Source of the DNA: Seriola aureovittata
Taxonomy: Eukaryota; Chordata; Actinopteri; Carangiformes; Carangidae
Reading direction: 5' to 3'
NCBI RefSeq assembly: GCF_021018895.1
Contig: NC_079364.1
Location: 30,418,201-30,482,200, forward strand
Length of the DNA stretch: 64,000 bases
The notes beneath the pieces are model-generated. The model searched no databases and had not been told where the DNA came from. It saw only the letters and a list, made by a program, of their open reading frames with translations. The position numbers and the translations under genes are program-made. The number at the start of each line of letters is the position of its first letter. Within the stretch, counting starts at the first letter, position 1. This document shows, piece by piece, positions 14,283 through 25,880 of the stretch.

Positions 14283-14643
14283 TACATGCAAACACACAAA
14301 CATAGACACCTAATCCTAGTCACATTCCATGGAGAGCATCTTTCCTCTCCATCACCCATTCCAAACTACCTACCTACCGACTAACTACACAAGAAAATGG
14401 ATTCATTTGTGGTCAGGGGACAATTGTTGGTAAGTAGTTGTCTTCAAAATCAGCAGTTCATTTTATTTCTAAATCAGGCTGCATGTGCTATAATGGAATC
14501 TATATATATATTCCCATTTGTCATTAGGAGAAAACACAAAAATAAAGTGTAAAACCAGGTGAAAGTGAAGTGAATGTTTGACTTTTTCTAGATCAAACTA
14601 ATATCCTACTGAACAGAAACTGCTTTAAACCTCAACAATGTAG

Positions 14644-14688
<45 letters not shown>

Positions 14689-14989
14689 CCATGTTATATT
14701 GGACCACACACTCATACCAACCTGTAGACACACTTCCACCCCCCCACACACACACAACAGTGCATCCACACAAACCATCTTGAATCATGGCACCTTTCAT
14801 CATTCTCATAAGTGTCTGAAAATAAGGGAAGTGCCATCACTAACCCTCCGCCCCCACCCCCCCACCCCCACCCTAACAAATAATCACCTCCTGGGAGGCA
14901 ACGAGATGGAGGGGGAAAAAAAAAAAAAAAAAAAAAACAGCAATCTTGTCTTTCAAACAAAAAGGGGAAAATATTTTAAGGGGCAATGA
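14281..14989. repeat. No gene seen; CA tract, C-rich DNA and poly(A)
   Basis: CA repeats at about 14646-14688, a C/A-rich stretch at 14735-14760 and 14848-14875, and poly(A) at 14917-14937. The rest has no coding signal I can support. Confidence 0.65.
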
Positions 14990-16270
14990 ATTTCGTGGAG
15001 CTGAATAGGATGTTGGTACATGTTTTACTAAAGGAAATATAATGGCAGACTATTATTAGATCACATTAATCACGAGTGTGCCAAAGGCAGTGACAGCCGC
15101 GCTGAAAAGGATTGAAAACGCTGGTAATGGATATAAATTACCCATTGTGTGATAAAAGGATTTTTTCTTCACTAAGAAGGTAAAAAGGAATAAAACACTG
15201 AGAGAGCCACTAAACGTCGCGTGTACATATTTGCATGTGTATATGCGTACGTATGTGTGAGTGTCCTGTGTGTAATGTGTAATAATACAGGGTTATCAGT
15301 GCGGGATTAAAATTTTAAGGGAATCAGATAGTGACAGTGGGGCCTTGTATTAAATGCACCGGCGACAGAAAAGAGGGAAGGATTAAAAACAGATTAAATT
15401 GGTTTGTAGTGACGGAGATGAAAGGAAGGAGGAAGAGCGGGGGTGAGGGGCTGGGGGGGTGGGGGGGAGAGAAGGAGAGTTTGTTTTGACAGAGGTCTGT
15501 CGGGCTTTTGGCACGGTGATAATGAGTCACATCTCCCATGCACTGTTATTTATTGCCGACTTGGCTCACAAACAAAAGATCAATAATTTTGAGCAAATCT
15601 AATGTTGTCCTCGCCACTAATGCGCTCGTCCATCACATCTGCCATCTCCACCAAGGAGATGGACTGATTCCCTGTTTATTTGGAGATCAAATGCAATTAT
15701 ATCACATGTCTATAATAACAGAGGAAACCCCCGCCCCCCCCCCCCTGTAATGTGAATATGTGCAGCGCCTTGAATCATGCCCATGCATATGTTTATATAC
15801 ATGTAAAGACATGCGCAAAAGGTGTCACGTATGTGTAAATGATAATATATGTATGGAATGGGCAACGGGTTGCCGCGCCATTTTTCCACATCAATCTTCA
15901 TTTCTTCCTCAGACCTTGCCTTTGAAATATGAAGTGTGTCAACGGCCCGTCCCCCCGCAACACAGGAGGCACACAAACATCCGTCAAAGCAACACACCCG
16001 ATGTTCACTAGTTAGCCCTGCAGCACAGAGAGATGAGAAGACAGCAGATCCTTCACTGACAACTAGCCCTGGGTGAGACACTTTCCAGCCACCTGAACTC
16101 AATCAGGCCCCAGTGGAGGCAGCATTTGGGTATTTCATTTCATCTCCATCCCCTTATTCACTTGAGGTACATTTGATTTATCTCTCAATGCCACACGCAG
16201 GAATGCAAATCACATTTGGAATCTAACGTCACTTTCGGTGTGGTTATCTACGTAGCGACTGCTTCTTTTT
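14990..16270. other. Candidate conserved non-coding region (no gene seen)
   Basis: Apart from a G-rich patch (15430-15470) and a C run (15731-15743), this is high-complexity, AT-rich, non-repeat DNA with many homeodomain/POU-like words (ATTAATCA, CAATAATTTTG, ATGCAAATCACATTTG). No frame is splice-bounded. Composition of this type in fish gene deserts often marks conserved enhancers, but I cannot see conservation from one sequence. Confidence 0.3.
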
Positions 16271-18950
16271 GGTTCTTTTCGAGAGTGCAGCTCAGCTAAT
16301 ATAAAGGCCGTGATACGCGCCCTCTCTCTGAGGGGTACTTATCAACTGTTGGCCATGTATGCAAATCATCTGGGACTCACTGTCCTTCGCGCACCAAAAT
16401 CAAGCGCAGCCCGTTGCCAATAACCCAGCACCGTAACAGTAAAGCCAGTGGCAGGTGTAAGGCACTAAGCTCCTTCCCCTTCTCCCTGGGTGAGGTGTGA
16501 GGAGCAAAACAATGACAGACAAAGGTCACCTGGCCCACAACGCCCCACCCGCTGAGGTGTTGACCTGCCAAATGTACCGCTGAGGCAGGAGGAAGAAATG
16601 CAGGAAGGAGGGAAGGAAGGAAGGAAGGAAAAGATAAAGGGAAAGACAAGAGTCTGCAAAGATGAAGTTTAGATTTTGCAGGGACTGTAGCTGAGACTGA
16701 GAAAGTAGACACTCGTCTGAGTGTGATATTAGAGGTTGGAACCTCTTTGAAAGTGACACCAGGATGGATCTTTAGTTGATTCCAAATCTCAAGATTTGCA
16801 TTCATTTTTATTAATTATCATATAATTAGCCATTCACCTATAATGTATAATAAATTAGCTGTTTAGTCTAAAAAATTAGGGAAAGAATAATTTTTTTATT
16901 GATTTTATTGTTTTCAATAGATTTTTCTTTTTGCTTTATTGTTACTAAATGTTCTAATGTACTTATTTATCTTATTTAAAGTACTTTGACTTGACTTGGT
17001 GTTGAATAAATGATAATAAATTAACTTTGTATTGCCTTCACATGGTTTTGTCCAACCAACAATCCAACACTGTCAGTCTAAAAGGCTTTTTCGATTTAAT
17101 TTCAATCAAATTTAATGATTTAATCAACACGTTCACCACTCCAATGCACACAACCAGCCATGTATAAGGTGCCCTACATTTACACACGTTTTCAACAGGC
17201 TGCTTTTTTATTAAATTCGGTTTTCTGGAAAGTGCAAGACAGGCAGAGCCTGAGTGCAGCAGGTCAGGACCTTGGCAGGTGAAATAATAAAGCCTTGACA
17301 TAAGGCGGAGAGCAGGGAAGCGCACCAAGACCCAGCGCAACCAAAGGCACCTCCCAAGTGCACCTAATTCCCTCTCTCACTGGGTCTCTCTTCCCCACTG
17401 TTAACATACCCACACACACCAGACATCCTAGATGTTCAGAGTCAACTTACCTGGAGACCATGCAGGAATTAGCAACAATGCACTGTTTCTACACTACAGA
17501 CTGTTTTAAAGCTATTCGACCTAATCAGTCGCTACAAAGTCAAACAGACGACTTCCACCGCAAACAGTGTCAAGTGTTGTTTCTGAGAGGCAGGCCACGA
17601 GGAAATCAGCGAGGGGCTGTAAACAGCCCACAAATAACATCCAGGGATCGTCACCTACACTGTTTATTCCTTCCCCTGTTTAATTGACATCCGTACATCA
17701 GTGGTAAAAAATGCAAATACACAGAGACAAATGTGGTGTTAATGACACAGCCGCACACACTCATCAGTATCTCTGGGACAAGAGTGACACGAGTTTGCAT
17801 AAGATGCACGATGACAGGTCAACATCTCTGAATCAGCCAAAGTCGCGTGAAAAGATGTTGGCGAGTCACATGTTGAAAATTATTTTACACCTGCAGAGGA
17901 AACGTGTCAGAGCTGTGAAAGTTCGCCGCATCTTAGCTGAATATGTAATAATTCACTAGTATGACTGTAATGACAACCTTCCGTATCGTAATTATTATTG
18001 TCACTGACAGCGTCGCTATCATCGTCAACGCCGTCATCTGCAATCATCTAGTCCATCACCAGCCATATTTTTTTTTTTTTTTTTTAACAATGACTATGAC
18101 ATGGACAGTCAGTGGATGGTGATGAAGTGGTGTTAGGATACATTCACACCAAGTTCAGTTGAGCTCTAGAGCAGGCAGAACGTCACTGCGGGAATAATTC
18201 ATTCCCACTGTCTCTAAAATTTCTGCCTCCACACAAATACAGTTGAAATTTCCCTCTAAACTCTCAAAGCGTTGAAAAATTATCTTCAAAATATTTAGCA
18301 GCAACATCTATTTCCAGAACCAGTGTCAACAGGAACACTGAAAATATTCGAAATTCAGTTTCATTTGGGTGAAACTGTCTTGAAAAAAAACTAACTTACC
18401 AACATTAACCAATGCTGCACCTGACGCAGGTGGTGGTGACTGTCACTTGACAAAAGAGTTTCAGCCATTGATAAGTTTACAGGGAAAGAGGTTGTAATAT
18501 GCTACGTCTCAGGACAGATGGCCGCGGATAGCTGGTTAGCGTGCTAACTTCCCCAGAAGAAAAGACGTGATAGAGACAAGAGCCAACACTGGCGTTGATG
18601 TCCATGGTTGGAGACAGCTAAATAGCTGTTAATGCTAATGCTGGCTATGTAGCAATAGCTAACCTTACAAATAGCATTTTTAGGGTCAGCCTTGGTGAAA
18701 GAGTACACCCACAGAATTTGTTAAACACTGTCCAGTGAAAATGGAAAATACAGTGCTGGTTGTCGGCGTTATCACCATCTCAGACACTTCCTTCAGTTAG
18801 TTGATTGGTCCAGCTGCTATCAGAAAGTTTTCATTGGATGATTTTCTAGAGTGACATCTAATGACAATAACTCATGTTGCCATATTAAACCTCATAAATA
18901 ATATCATCCAAATTTAAAGAAGGCCACAACATCGCACCATCACAATCTAA
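16271..18950. other. No gene seen; a GGAA tract and mixed unique DNA
   Basis: A GGAA/GGGAA tract at about 16595-16630 and poly(T) at 18068-18085. At 16975-17030 TACTTTGACTTGACTTGG followed by GTTGAATAAATGATAATAAA resembles the 3' end of an old retroelement. 18480-18690 is rich in GCTAAC/GCTAATG words typical of fish repeats but was not classified. Confidence 0.45.
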
Positions 18951-21640
18951 AATAAGTACTAGATTGTACAACTACTCCCTGATTGATTAAAAGGGATATA
19001 CCCTAACAAACACTAGATAAGACCTAAAACCATGACTGAAAATACATCCAATGCCAACACGACAAAACTGTTCACTTAACCACAATCTTGCCCTAACCTG
19101 ATGTTTTAGTTGTCTAACTGCTAACCATAGGTTACTTACCATAACTATGGTCTTTCCCAGCCTTGACCATACTTTAATTGCCATGTGCAATTGCACGTTT
19201 TTGTCTGAACCAAAGTCTCTAAACTGGCAAAAGCTGTTGAAACACTTGTTCATGTAACCGGTGTTTACTGTCTGTGTTACAGGTCATCACTATGGGTCAG
19301 ACTAAGAAAATGATTTCCGGGTATGAGAGCACAATGAAAAGGCATCAATACATTTTTCTTTCCTGTCAATAAAAATGCTGTGGTAAGTTTTGAACCGAGA
19401 TCAGATTCTGTATCCAGTCTGATGTCCTGTCTTGAACAACACTGACAGCTTCTTTCATTAGTGTGGCATCACTGGAAATCTTAACTTCTCTATCAGTCTC
19501 ATTTTTTTATTTATTTATTTTTTTATTTTTTTGGCTTGTCTCCCTTCGGTGCGAACGTGTAGGGTGAGGAAATTCTCTGACACGTAAAATCAACTTCAGA
19601 CTGACATCAGCCCGCCGTCGCTATCAGTGCAGCCCTATCTCGCTGAGCAGACAGGCTAGACTGACACCGCAACAGCAGCCTTTGGTTCCCTCCACCTAAC
19701 GCTCCTCTCATAGCCCAAATATCGCCTGTGGGATTTCACCAGACTAAAGAGTCATGTCAAAGATCTCTACAATGCGTGACGTCTCCCTCAGCCACTGCTG
19801 TCATGTTCCCTCTGCTTCTTACTTCCATTTCCCCCTACCCCCTTTCCAAGCCTCTTTTGACTCTGGTTTGAGCAGGAGACTTTCTCCCTGAGCATTTTGA
19901 GTTGTCATTTTTTTAAACATACATATCAAAGCTTGGAGAAAAGGCGGAGGGGTGGGTGGGGGGGGGGAGGTGCGGGGGGACACATGTCTCTTATGTCTTC
20001 CTACTGGAGTACAATGAAGCTTTGGAAAGGAGAGCGAGAGAGGAGTGAAAAGACATTTGCAGAGATCTTTCTGCAATCCAGATCCCTTCTCCCGACGACT
20101 GGCAATACATCATTTGTATTGATGCAATATTAAATTTCAATATCGCATGTCAAAAGGTACAAAATGATAGATCATAGCCTAACTAAATGCATTATTAAAG
20201 GCATACGCTGGCTGCGCCGGCTTCTCTTACAATCAGCTGTGTCAGAAGAGTACAGTTGGTGATACTGGCAGCATTTCAAAGCTTTGTCGTTTTTCTTTCT
20301 AGCTGCATCCCAGCTTTCTTAATCTAGCTTTCTGTCACTTATTAATGTTCCAGAGGAACTAAAAACCACAGATCTTTCCCTCCCAATAATCAGAGGCTTA
20401 ACTCACGTCCTTTTATTTCTCCAGAAAAATTATTCTTAAAAAATAAATGAATGAAGTCATAATTAAATATTGAATATTGAACAGAAGATAAGGGAAATAT
20501 GTTCAGCTCTGTTAGATATGTTAAGAGCACAGAAGAAAGGAGAGCAAAACCGTGGCGGAGGCAGTGACTCATTCTGTGTGGTATGATTTATGTGCTCTTT
20601 ATGTGCTCTGCAACCCTGTAAGTTTATCTCTATATTCCCCCGTCTGATAGAGTGACTCCTTGGTTGTCTCTATCCCTCGCCACGATGATGCCGTGTACCC
20701 AACTTAATGGTTGATTCTAATTTATAACCTGAGTCAAAGGTTGCATCTTTGATGGTTTACTGGAAAAGGAGAAAAATTAATTGAGGACAGAGGGAAAGAG
20801 ATGCTTCCTTTCAGAAACAAGTGGATTTATCAAGCAGCCTGCTTTTTGTGCACCAGCCAGGAAATGACAAACCCAAAATAAAATGGTTACTGGCCTTGAT
20901 TTTTTTTTATCCTGGACCCTGTTTCCAAAAAGAATATTAAGGCTCAGGTGATAATTCATCTAAAGTTTGAGAGGTGTTTCCCAAACGCATCGTAACTGAA
21001 GAAAAAAACTATACTTTTATCAATTTAAGTGATGTTTGCACTTAAATGAGCGATGATGTTTAAATTGAAAATAAAACACATTCATTCAACAGTTGATTTG
21101 CACATTTTCTGTTGTCATCATCCTCTCCCTCTCATCCTCAACTAATCTATTAATCTACTGGCTGAAATGTCTCTTTCCTCTTGGTATATGCCAGGGTCCA
21201 CATCTCTTTTCTTTTCATTTTATTTCATTTCTGATGCCTATGACTGCAGCATTCTTACATACAGCAGGTTTGATACAGAAGTGATAAGAGAATCACGTTC
21301 ACAATATGTCCTGCATATGAACAAAACTGATGCTTTGTGATGTAAAACACAGCTTCCAGACAGTTAAATATGCAAAGTTACTTTAGAGTGTATTAAGCAT
21401 CATCTTCAGCACCACGGACAGCCGACATTAAGACTCATGCATGTGCACGCCTTCTTAAGTACTGCTTATGGAAATACATGTAGAAATTTAAGAGCGTTTG
21501 TAGAAATACTCGTAGAAAACGCACTTAACGCACTTTTGCAGATTGATCATTATGGGGAAATGGAGCCCTGGTCTCTGTTCGAGAGGCAATTCTTGGAAGT
21601 TTATTACCAAAAAGTGAAAGTGTTTCACTGTAGCATTTCT
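18951..21640. other. No gene seen
   Basis: Around 18990-19270 there are scattered CTAACC/ACCATAAC words common in fish repeats, and a perfect 12-bp palindrome GTGCAATTGCAC at 19185-19196. T-rich DNA at 19501-19531 and a G run at 19958-19966. Short frames at 20390-20960 and 21093-21284 lack any recognised similarity. Confidence 0.45.
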
Positions 21641-21649
21641 TTACCATTA

Positions 21650-21990
21650 GTCTCTATTTCCAGCACCTTTCAGCCACGACAGTGAGCCTTTTCTGTAAAT
21701 CTTTTTCATGTTCCGCATCAGCATCAAGTGGTATAGTAATGACCAAATCATCCACTTTAACCCCACAGACACCAGATTTAATCTGAAGAGCTGAATCATT
21801 AACATAGGCAGTGTTGGTGACAACACGTCTCCTTGTTTCACACCAAATTGTTGAAGAAACTCATTAACCTGAGCACAGGGAACAGGTGCTTGATAAAGAA
21901 ACTTAACGACATTTTAAACTCTCTATCAACTGTGAAAGTTAATAATCTATATTGAAAAACAAATGTAGACATGTTTTCCTTCGTTCTTGC
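21650..21990 (-). pseudogene. LINE reverse transcriptase fragment, frameshifted
   Basis: On the minus strand the segment around 21840 reads FGVKQGDVLSPTL, the signature palm-domain block of non-LTR retrotransposon reverse transcriptases. Just upstream it is preceded by LYQAPVPCAQVNEFLQ, which fits the segment that normally precedes that block. After the block the reading shifts frame, and in another frame words such as GVKVDDL and DLQKRLTVVAER appear, as expected a little further into the domain. The catalytic YADD block is not visible and appears deleted. At least two frame breaks plus truncation at both ends make this a dead relic. The clade is not assigned. Confidence 0.7.
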
Positions 21991-22960
21991 TCTGTCAACT
22001 GATGTACGTATATGTATGATCAATGTAGGCTCTAGCTTTTTCTGGAGCCAGTCTCCTTCTTTACCAAAAAAAACTATTTTCTCCAAGATGATCTACAAGT
22101 CTGATTTATGAGTGATGAATACATTTAATACACAGCACTGATACCGCTAATGCCTCTATAATAAAATGGTAATTTGTGATCATTTTTTGATTGGTTCAGT
22201 GATGGTCTTATACCACTGAGAAAAGATAATGTCATTGTCAAAACATGAAATAACTAAGAGAACTAGAGGAGAAATAGAACTTTAAATAACGTAGGAGACA
22301 TTCAACACTTTGTCAGTGCAAACTTCATTAATGAAAATTATCACAAAATATGTCAGTAATCGACACTTTTCTTTCCATGACTAAGACAAGACGATGGCAA
22401 GACAGCACCAACATCATTAAACACTAACTGTGACTGTGTCAACATGCGATATCGTTGAAGAAAAAATCAGAGACTTTAATAAAGCTTAAAAAATAAAAAC
22501 TTTAACAAAATCTTTTATTTTCATTGGTGAAAAAGAGCAGATGAAATATTATAGTGTAGAGAATGTGGCCATAAAATACCTGGTAAGACAAACATTAAGG
22601 CTCATCACAAACACATTGAGGTCAGTTAACAAAATGTACGGTTGTTTTTTTGAGCTACATTAAGCTAAGTATTAAATGCAGTGATGTGATGTTATGTATT
22701 AGCATCTGACAACAGCAGGACGTTGTTATATTGCTTGCAGATGGGACTTAAGTCTCACTAAAAGTCAGTAGCGCAGTCAGCTATGTTGGCTAACCTTCTG
22801 CTTATGACGAGTTTGTTAGTTTTGGTTTATTAAACATTATCCATCGTAAAGCATGCACAACTTAATTGCCATACATATTTGGTAATTGTTGAATTTGAAT
22901 GGGTCAATACCAGATAAATGTCGTCTATTGTATTTTCTACTGGTTATTTAAAGGATTGTT
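21991..22960. other. No gene seen
   Basis: AT-rich unique-looking DNA between the LINE relic and the SINE. No repeat family, RNA gene or exon was recognised. Confidence 0.5.
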
Positions 22961-22968
22961 CTGAGCCT

Positions 22969-23300
22969 GGGCGACACGGTGGAGCAGTGGTTAGCTCTGT
23001 TGCCTCACAGCAAGAAGGTTCTGGGTTCTGGGTGTACTTCAGCTTCCTCCCACAATCAAAAGACATGCATATGAGGTTAACTGGCGATTCTCAAGTGCCC
23101 ATAGGTGTGAACGTGAGCATGACTGGTTGTTTGTCTCTATATGTCAGCATGTGTGATAGACTGGCGGTCTGTCCAGGGTGTACCCTGCCCTCACCCAATG
23201 TCAGCTGGGATTTGCTCCAGCCCCCACGCAACCCTATAAGTGGTATGGATAATGGATGGATGGATGGATGGATGGATGGATGGATGGATGGATGGATGGA
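22969..23300 (+). mobile_element. tRNA-derived SINE with (TGGA)n tail
   Basis: The 5' part GGCGACACGGTGGAGCAGTGG followed by TTAGCTCTGTTGCCTCACAG matches the tRNA-like head (A-box region) of a widespread fish SINE. The body has CAGCTTCCTCCCACAATC, AAAGACATGCAT, CTGGCGGTCTGTCCAGGGTG and CAGCTGGGATTTGCTCCAGC in the familiar order, and the 3' end is about eleven TGGA units (23254-23300). The region that should hold the B box, after GGTTCTGGGTTC, is directly joined to later sequence, so an internal stretch of some tens of bases is deleted. Flanks CTGAGCCT (22961-22968) and CTGAGCTT (23305-23312) are a likely short target-site duplication. Frames across it are not genes. Confidence 0.85.
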
Positions 23301-23759
23301 TCTCCTGAGCTTGAATAAACTCTGTTGTGGAGTAGCAAGCTGTCTAGTTATGCTTTGTATGCAAAGACTAGGTTTCAATATTTCCTTAACAAATGTATTT
23401 AAATGGCAGGGCACAACCTATCACAAACAGTTACTGTACAACACTACCACTAAGGCCTACAAAATGACAGCATAAAATCGACACGTTTCTGTCACAGACC
23501 TGATGAAACTGATCATTATCAGCATGGGATTTACAGCGTGGCCGTTGTACAGGGTTCCTTTTGATTATGAAGGGTTTTTCTTTTTCCTGGTTACTTTCTG
23601 ATTGACTCATATTACAAGAGTTGGATTGCACTGGATTTGCTAATGTTGTTGCATCTTTCCACACTTAATTGTTTATCCTCTTTCATGCCTGGCTGTATTC
23701 CTTAAATTAATAACATAAGACCAGACACGCTTTCTTACTCATACAACCTGTCATTTTGT
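23301..23759. other. No gene seen
   Basis: Unique-looking AT-rich DNA between the SINE and the ACTAAAA-rich repeat. Only short unsupported frames are present. Confidence 0.5.
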
Positions 23760-24011
23760 GGCTTATTTTTGTTTTAATTTTATTTTAGTGGAAAATCAGT
23801 TGAATGAAATCTCATTAGAAAGCAGCCCTGCTGCTGAAGTGACTAAAATGCTCATTCTTGGACTTGACCAAAATTATACTGAAATGTCAAATATTTCCGT
23901 CAACTGAAACTGAACTAAAATGTTTGTTTTCTTTGACCAAGATGAGTTTTAGTTGACTAAAAACTGACTTAAATAAAAGAGTTAGGTAGACTAAATATGA
24001 CTAAAACTAAC
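23760..24011. mobile_element. Degenerate repeat rich in GACTAAAACT words
   Basis: Words such as AAAACTGACT, TTTAGTTGACTAAAAACTG and TATGACTAAAACTAA recur from about 23890 to 24010. This matches a common fish non-autonomous repeat whose interior is runs of ACTAAAA/ACTGAAA. It stops abruptly where the BEL/Pao coding fragment begins, so the retrotransposon may have inserted into it. Confidence 0.4.
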
Positions 24012-24524
24012 ATGGAGATCATCAGATTTGAGGAATTGCAAACATTTTTGATTGAGGTGGAAGCAGCGATCAACTCTCGCCCTCTCACATACTTGAAATC
24101 TGATGAAAACCTTGCCCCTCTCACACCAGCTCATTTCCTGACAGGAGAAAGATTGACTGTGTTACCAACGAAGACATTAAAAAATGCGGACTTTATTGGA
24201 GTAAACGCCAAAAGGATTAACAAGCGGTGGCAGTATCGTGACAGACTTCTTAACCAGCTGTGGAAACGCTGGAGAGATGAGTATTTGTTGATGTTAAGAT
24301 CTGCCCATGTTTTGAACTCGACAACCTCGACTAACACATTCCAGATTGATGACGTGGTATTGATTTATGATCATCTCCTACCTAGACAATGTTGGAAAAT
24401 AGGACGAGTTCAAGAAATATTCACCGGCCAAGACGGGAGAGTTTGTTCATGCTCTATTCAGCTGCCAAACCATTCTTTGGTAAGAAGACCTATTCAGTTA
24501 TTATATAATCTCGAACTGAATTAG
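24012..24524 (+). pseudogene. BEL/Pao LTR retrotransposon: 3' end of pol (integrase C-terminal region)
   Basis: One uninterrupted frame of about 170 codons. It contains ELQTFLIEVEAAINSRPLTY near its start, then PLTPAHFLTGE, WQYRDRLLNQLWKRWRDEYL, and near the end CWKIGRVQEIFTGQDG and RRPIQLLYNLEL. The order (integrase tail with INSRPLTY, PLTPxHFLxG, a W/R-rich helix, then a WxxGRVxxxxxGxDG block and a RPxxxLYxLE end) is characteristic of BEL/Pao elements, including the C-terminal domain described as DUF5641. Protease, reverse transcriptase, RNase H and the integrase DDE core are absent, so it is 5'-truncated and inactive. No stop or frameshift occurs within the fragment, which suggests a younger age than the LINE relics. 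The stop at 24524 is followed by an LTR-like stretch. Confidence 0.85.
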
Positions 24525-24572
24525 ACTATTCTGCTGAAGAACATTTAAAAATGTTCATCGAGCCGGAGTCTT

Positions 24573-24850
24573 TGTTGCAACTCATCACGTCAAATGTCTT
24601 TTAAGAAGATTCAGCACTGAGGACAGCGCTACTGCCCTGGCTCTGCTTACTTTTGCCACGCCCGGTTCCACCCCGAGCGCTCTGGGAGGCGTGTGTGGAG
24701 AGTTGAGAAATACAAGCAGCTGCAGCAAATCAAGAGAATTTTGGACTGATAGAATTGACTGGTGTCCTCCATGTGCCAGTGAATGTTTTTTCTTCTTCTT
24801 TTTCTTATTAAATCATGTTAATAAAGTAACTGAACGCAAACAACAAAATG
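24573..24850 (+). mobile_element. Probable 3' LTR of the BEL/Pao element
   Basis: Just after the pol stop, a GAGCCGGAGTCT stretch, usable as a polypurine tract, is followed by TGTTGCAACTC, a TG-type LTR start. Downstream are GC-richer sequence, a pyrimidine stretch at 24786-24808 and AATAAA at about 24820, as expected in an LTR with a polyadenylation site. The 5' LTR is outside the fragment, so identity between LTRs cannot be checked and the right boundary is approximate. Confidence 0.5.
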
Positions 24851-25504
24851 CCTCATCAAATCTGAAGAATCCTCACTACAATGCCCTTGTAGAACACTCC
24901 AGAGGTAAAAGTAAAAACCACAAAACTATACCCCGAAAACACACTTTCAAGTTCAAGGCCCAGTATCCTTTCTGCTCATTTGTCCAGGACACTGACTTTA
25001 TAAATCTCAAACAGAGTGTTCTTAACCAAAAAGTCAACTTGTCCAGACCCACACAGCCTTTTCATCATACATCTTTCATTCCTGCTCATACCAAGTATAA
25101 GTTAAGTAATATTTATTTCCTAATGTCCAGCCATTCCAGTGACTTAATGTAAGTTCATCATCATTTCGGCTGTCATCTTTGCGCTTTCTCCCTATTGGTC
25201 TTCCAAATGTTCAGTCTTGTCACCCAAACCGTCTGAAAGCCATTTACAGTAGGGGATCTGGAGAATCTTCCTGTAGCTACGTCTCTGTGAAGCAAACACT
25301 ACACTCACAGAAGTCCCTGATTCCTCACTAGGGACATAGTTTGTTCATCTTTTTGTCTCACATTGCCCAAAATGATAGAAGGGAGATACACTGTTCTCAA
25401 TCAGTCTCTGTTGTTTGGACCCAGGTCTCTTCCCTCGCTGCATCCTCTGTGTGTCTTCCTCCTGAGTGTCTGTTGTCGGTCAGTTTCAGCACAATCAGAC
25501 GATC
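24851..25504. other. No gene seen
   Basis: A frame open from 24691 to 25152 begins inside the LTR-like sequence and has no recognised similarity. The rest is unique-looking DNA. Confidence 0.45.
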
Positions 25505-25880
25505 CCTGCCCAGCAGGCACTGGAGATGGATGTAATGCCGGAAAGACAGCAAGTCGTTAGACTCTATCGACTCTAACGTCGAACAGACGACAAATTTTGG
25601 TTTCAAATGAAAATCGGGTAGACGTCAAAGTCCAATGTCGGCTAACTGACATTGCAATGTTTAGCAGGCGCTAGGTTTTGTTCATGATTAGAATATCTGT
25701 ATTTTAAATATCAAGAAGTTGTTGGCATGAGACATTTGGAAGACGTTGGATTTTGGTTACTTAACAACACGACTAAAAACCAACAAAATATCAATGTCGG
25801 CTGTCGTCAGTATCCTGCATCAAATTGATGTTGGAATTTGACGTTGTCCTGACGTTGCAACCTACATTCAACCAAATAAT
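25505..25880. repeat. Interspersed repeat rich in GACGTTG/CAATGTC words
   Basis: Begins around CCCAGCAGGCA and continues with AACGTCGAACAGACG, GTAGACGTCAAAGTC, TTGGAAGACGTTGGATTTTGG and GAATTTGACGTTGTCCTGACG. Fish genomes contain repeats made of such GACGTTGGA words. The copy is diverged and I cannot name the family or see its termini clearly. Confidence 0.45.

Noticed and set aside
13878..14384. Several frames of 60-160 codons on both strands made of alternating Thr-His or Cys-Val residues
   Set aside because: They are translations of CA/GT microsatellites; both strands are open for the same reason.
22918..23475. 185-codon plus-strand frame with repeated Gly-Trp-Met-Asp
   Set aside because: It is a read-through of the SINE and its TGGA tail.
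24691..25152. 153-codon plus-strand frame after the BEL/Pao fragment
   Set aside because: It begins inside LTR-like sequence, contains a phenylalanine run from a pyrimidine tract, and resembles no retrotransposon protein such as Env.
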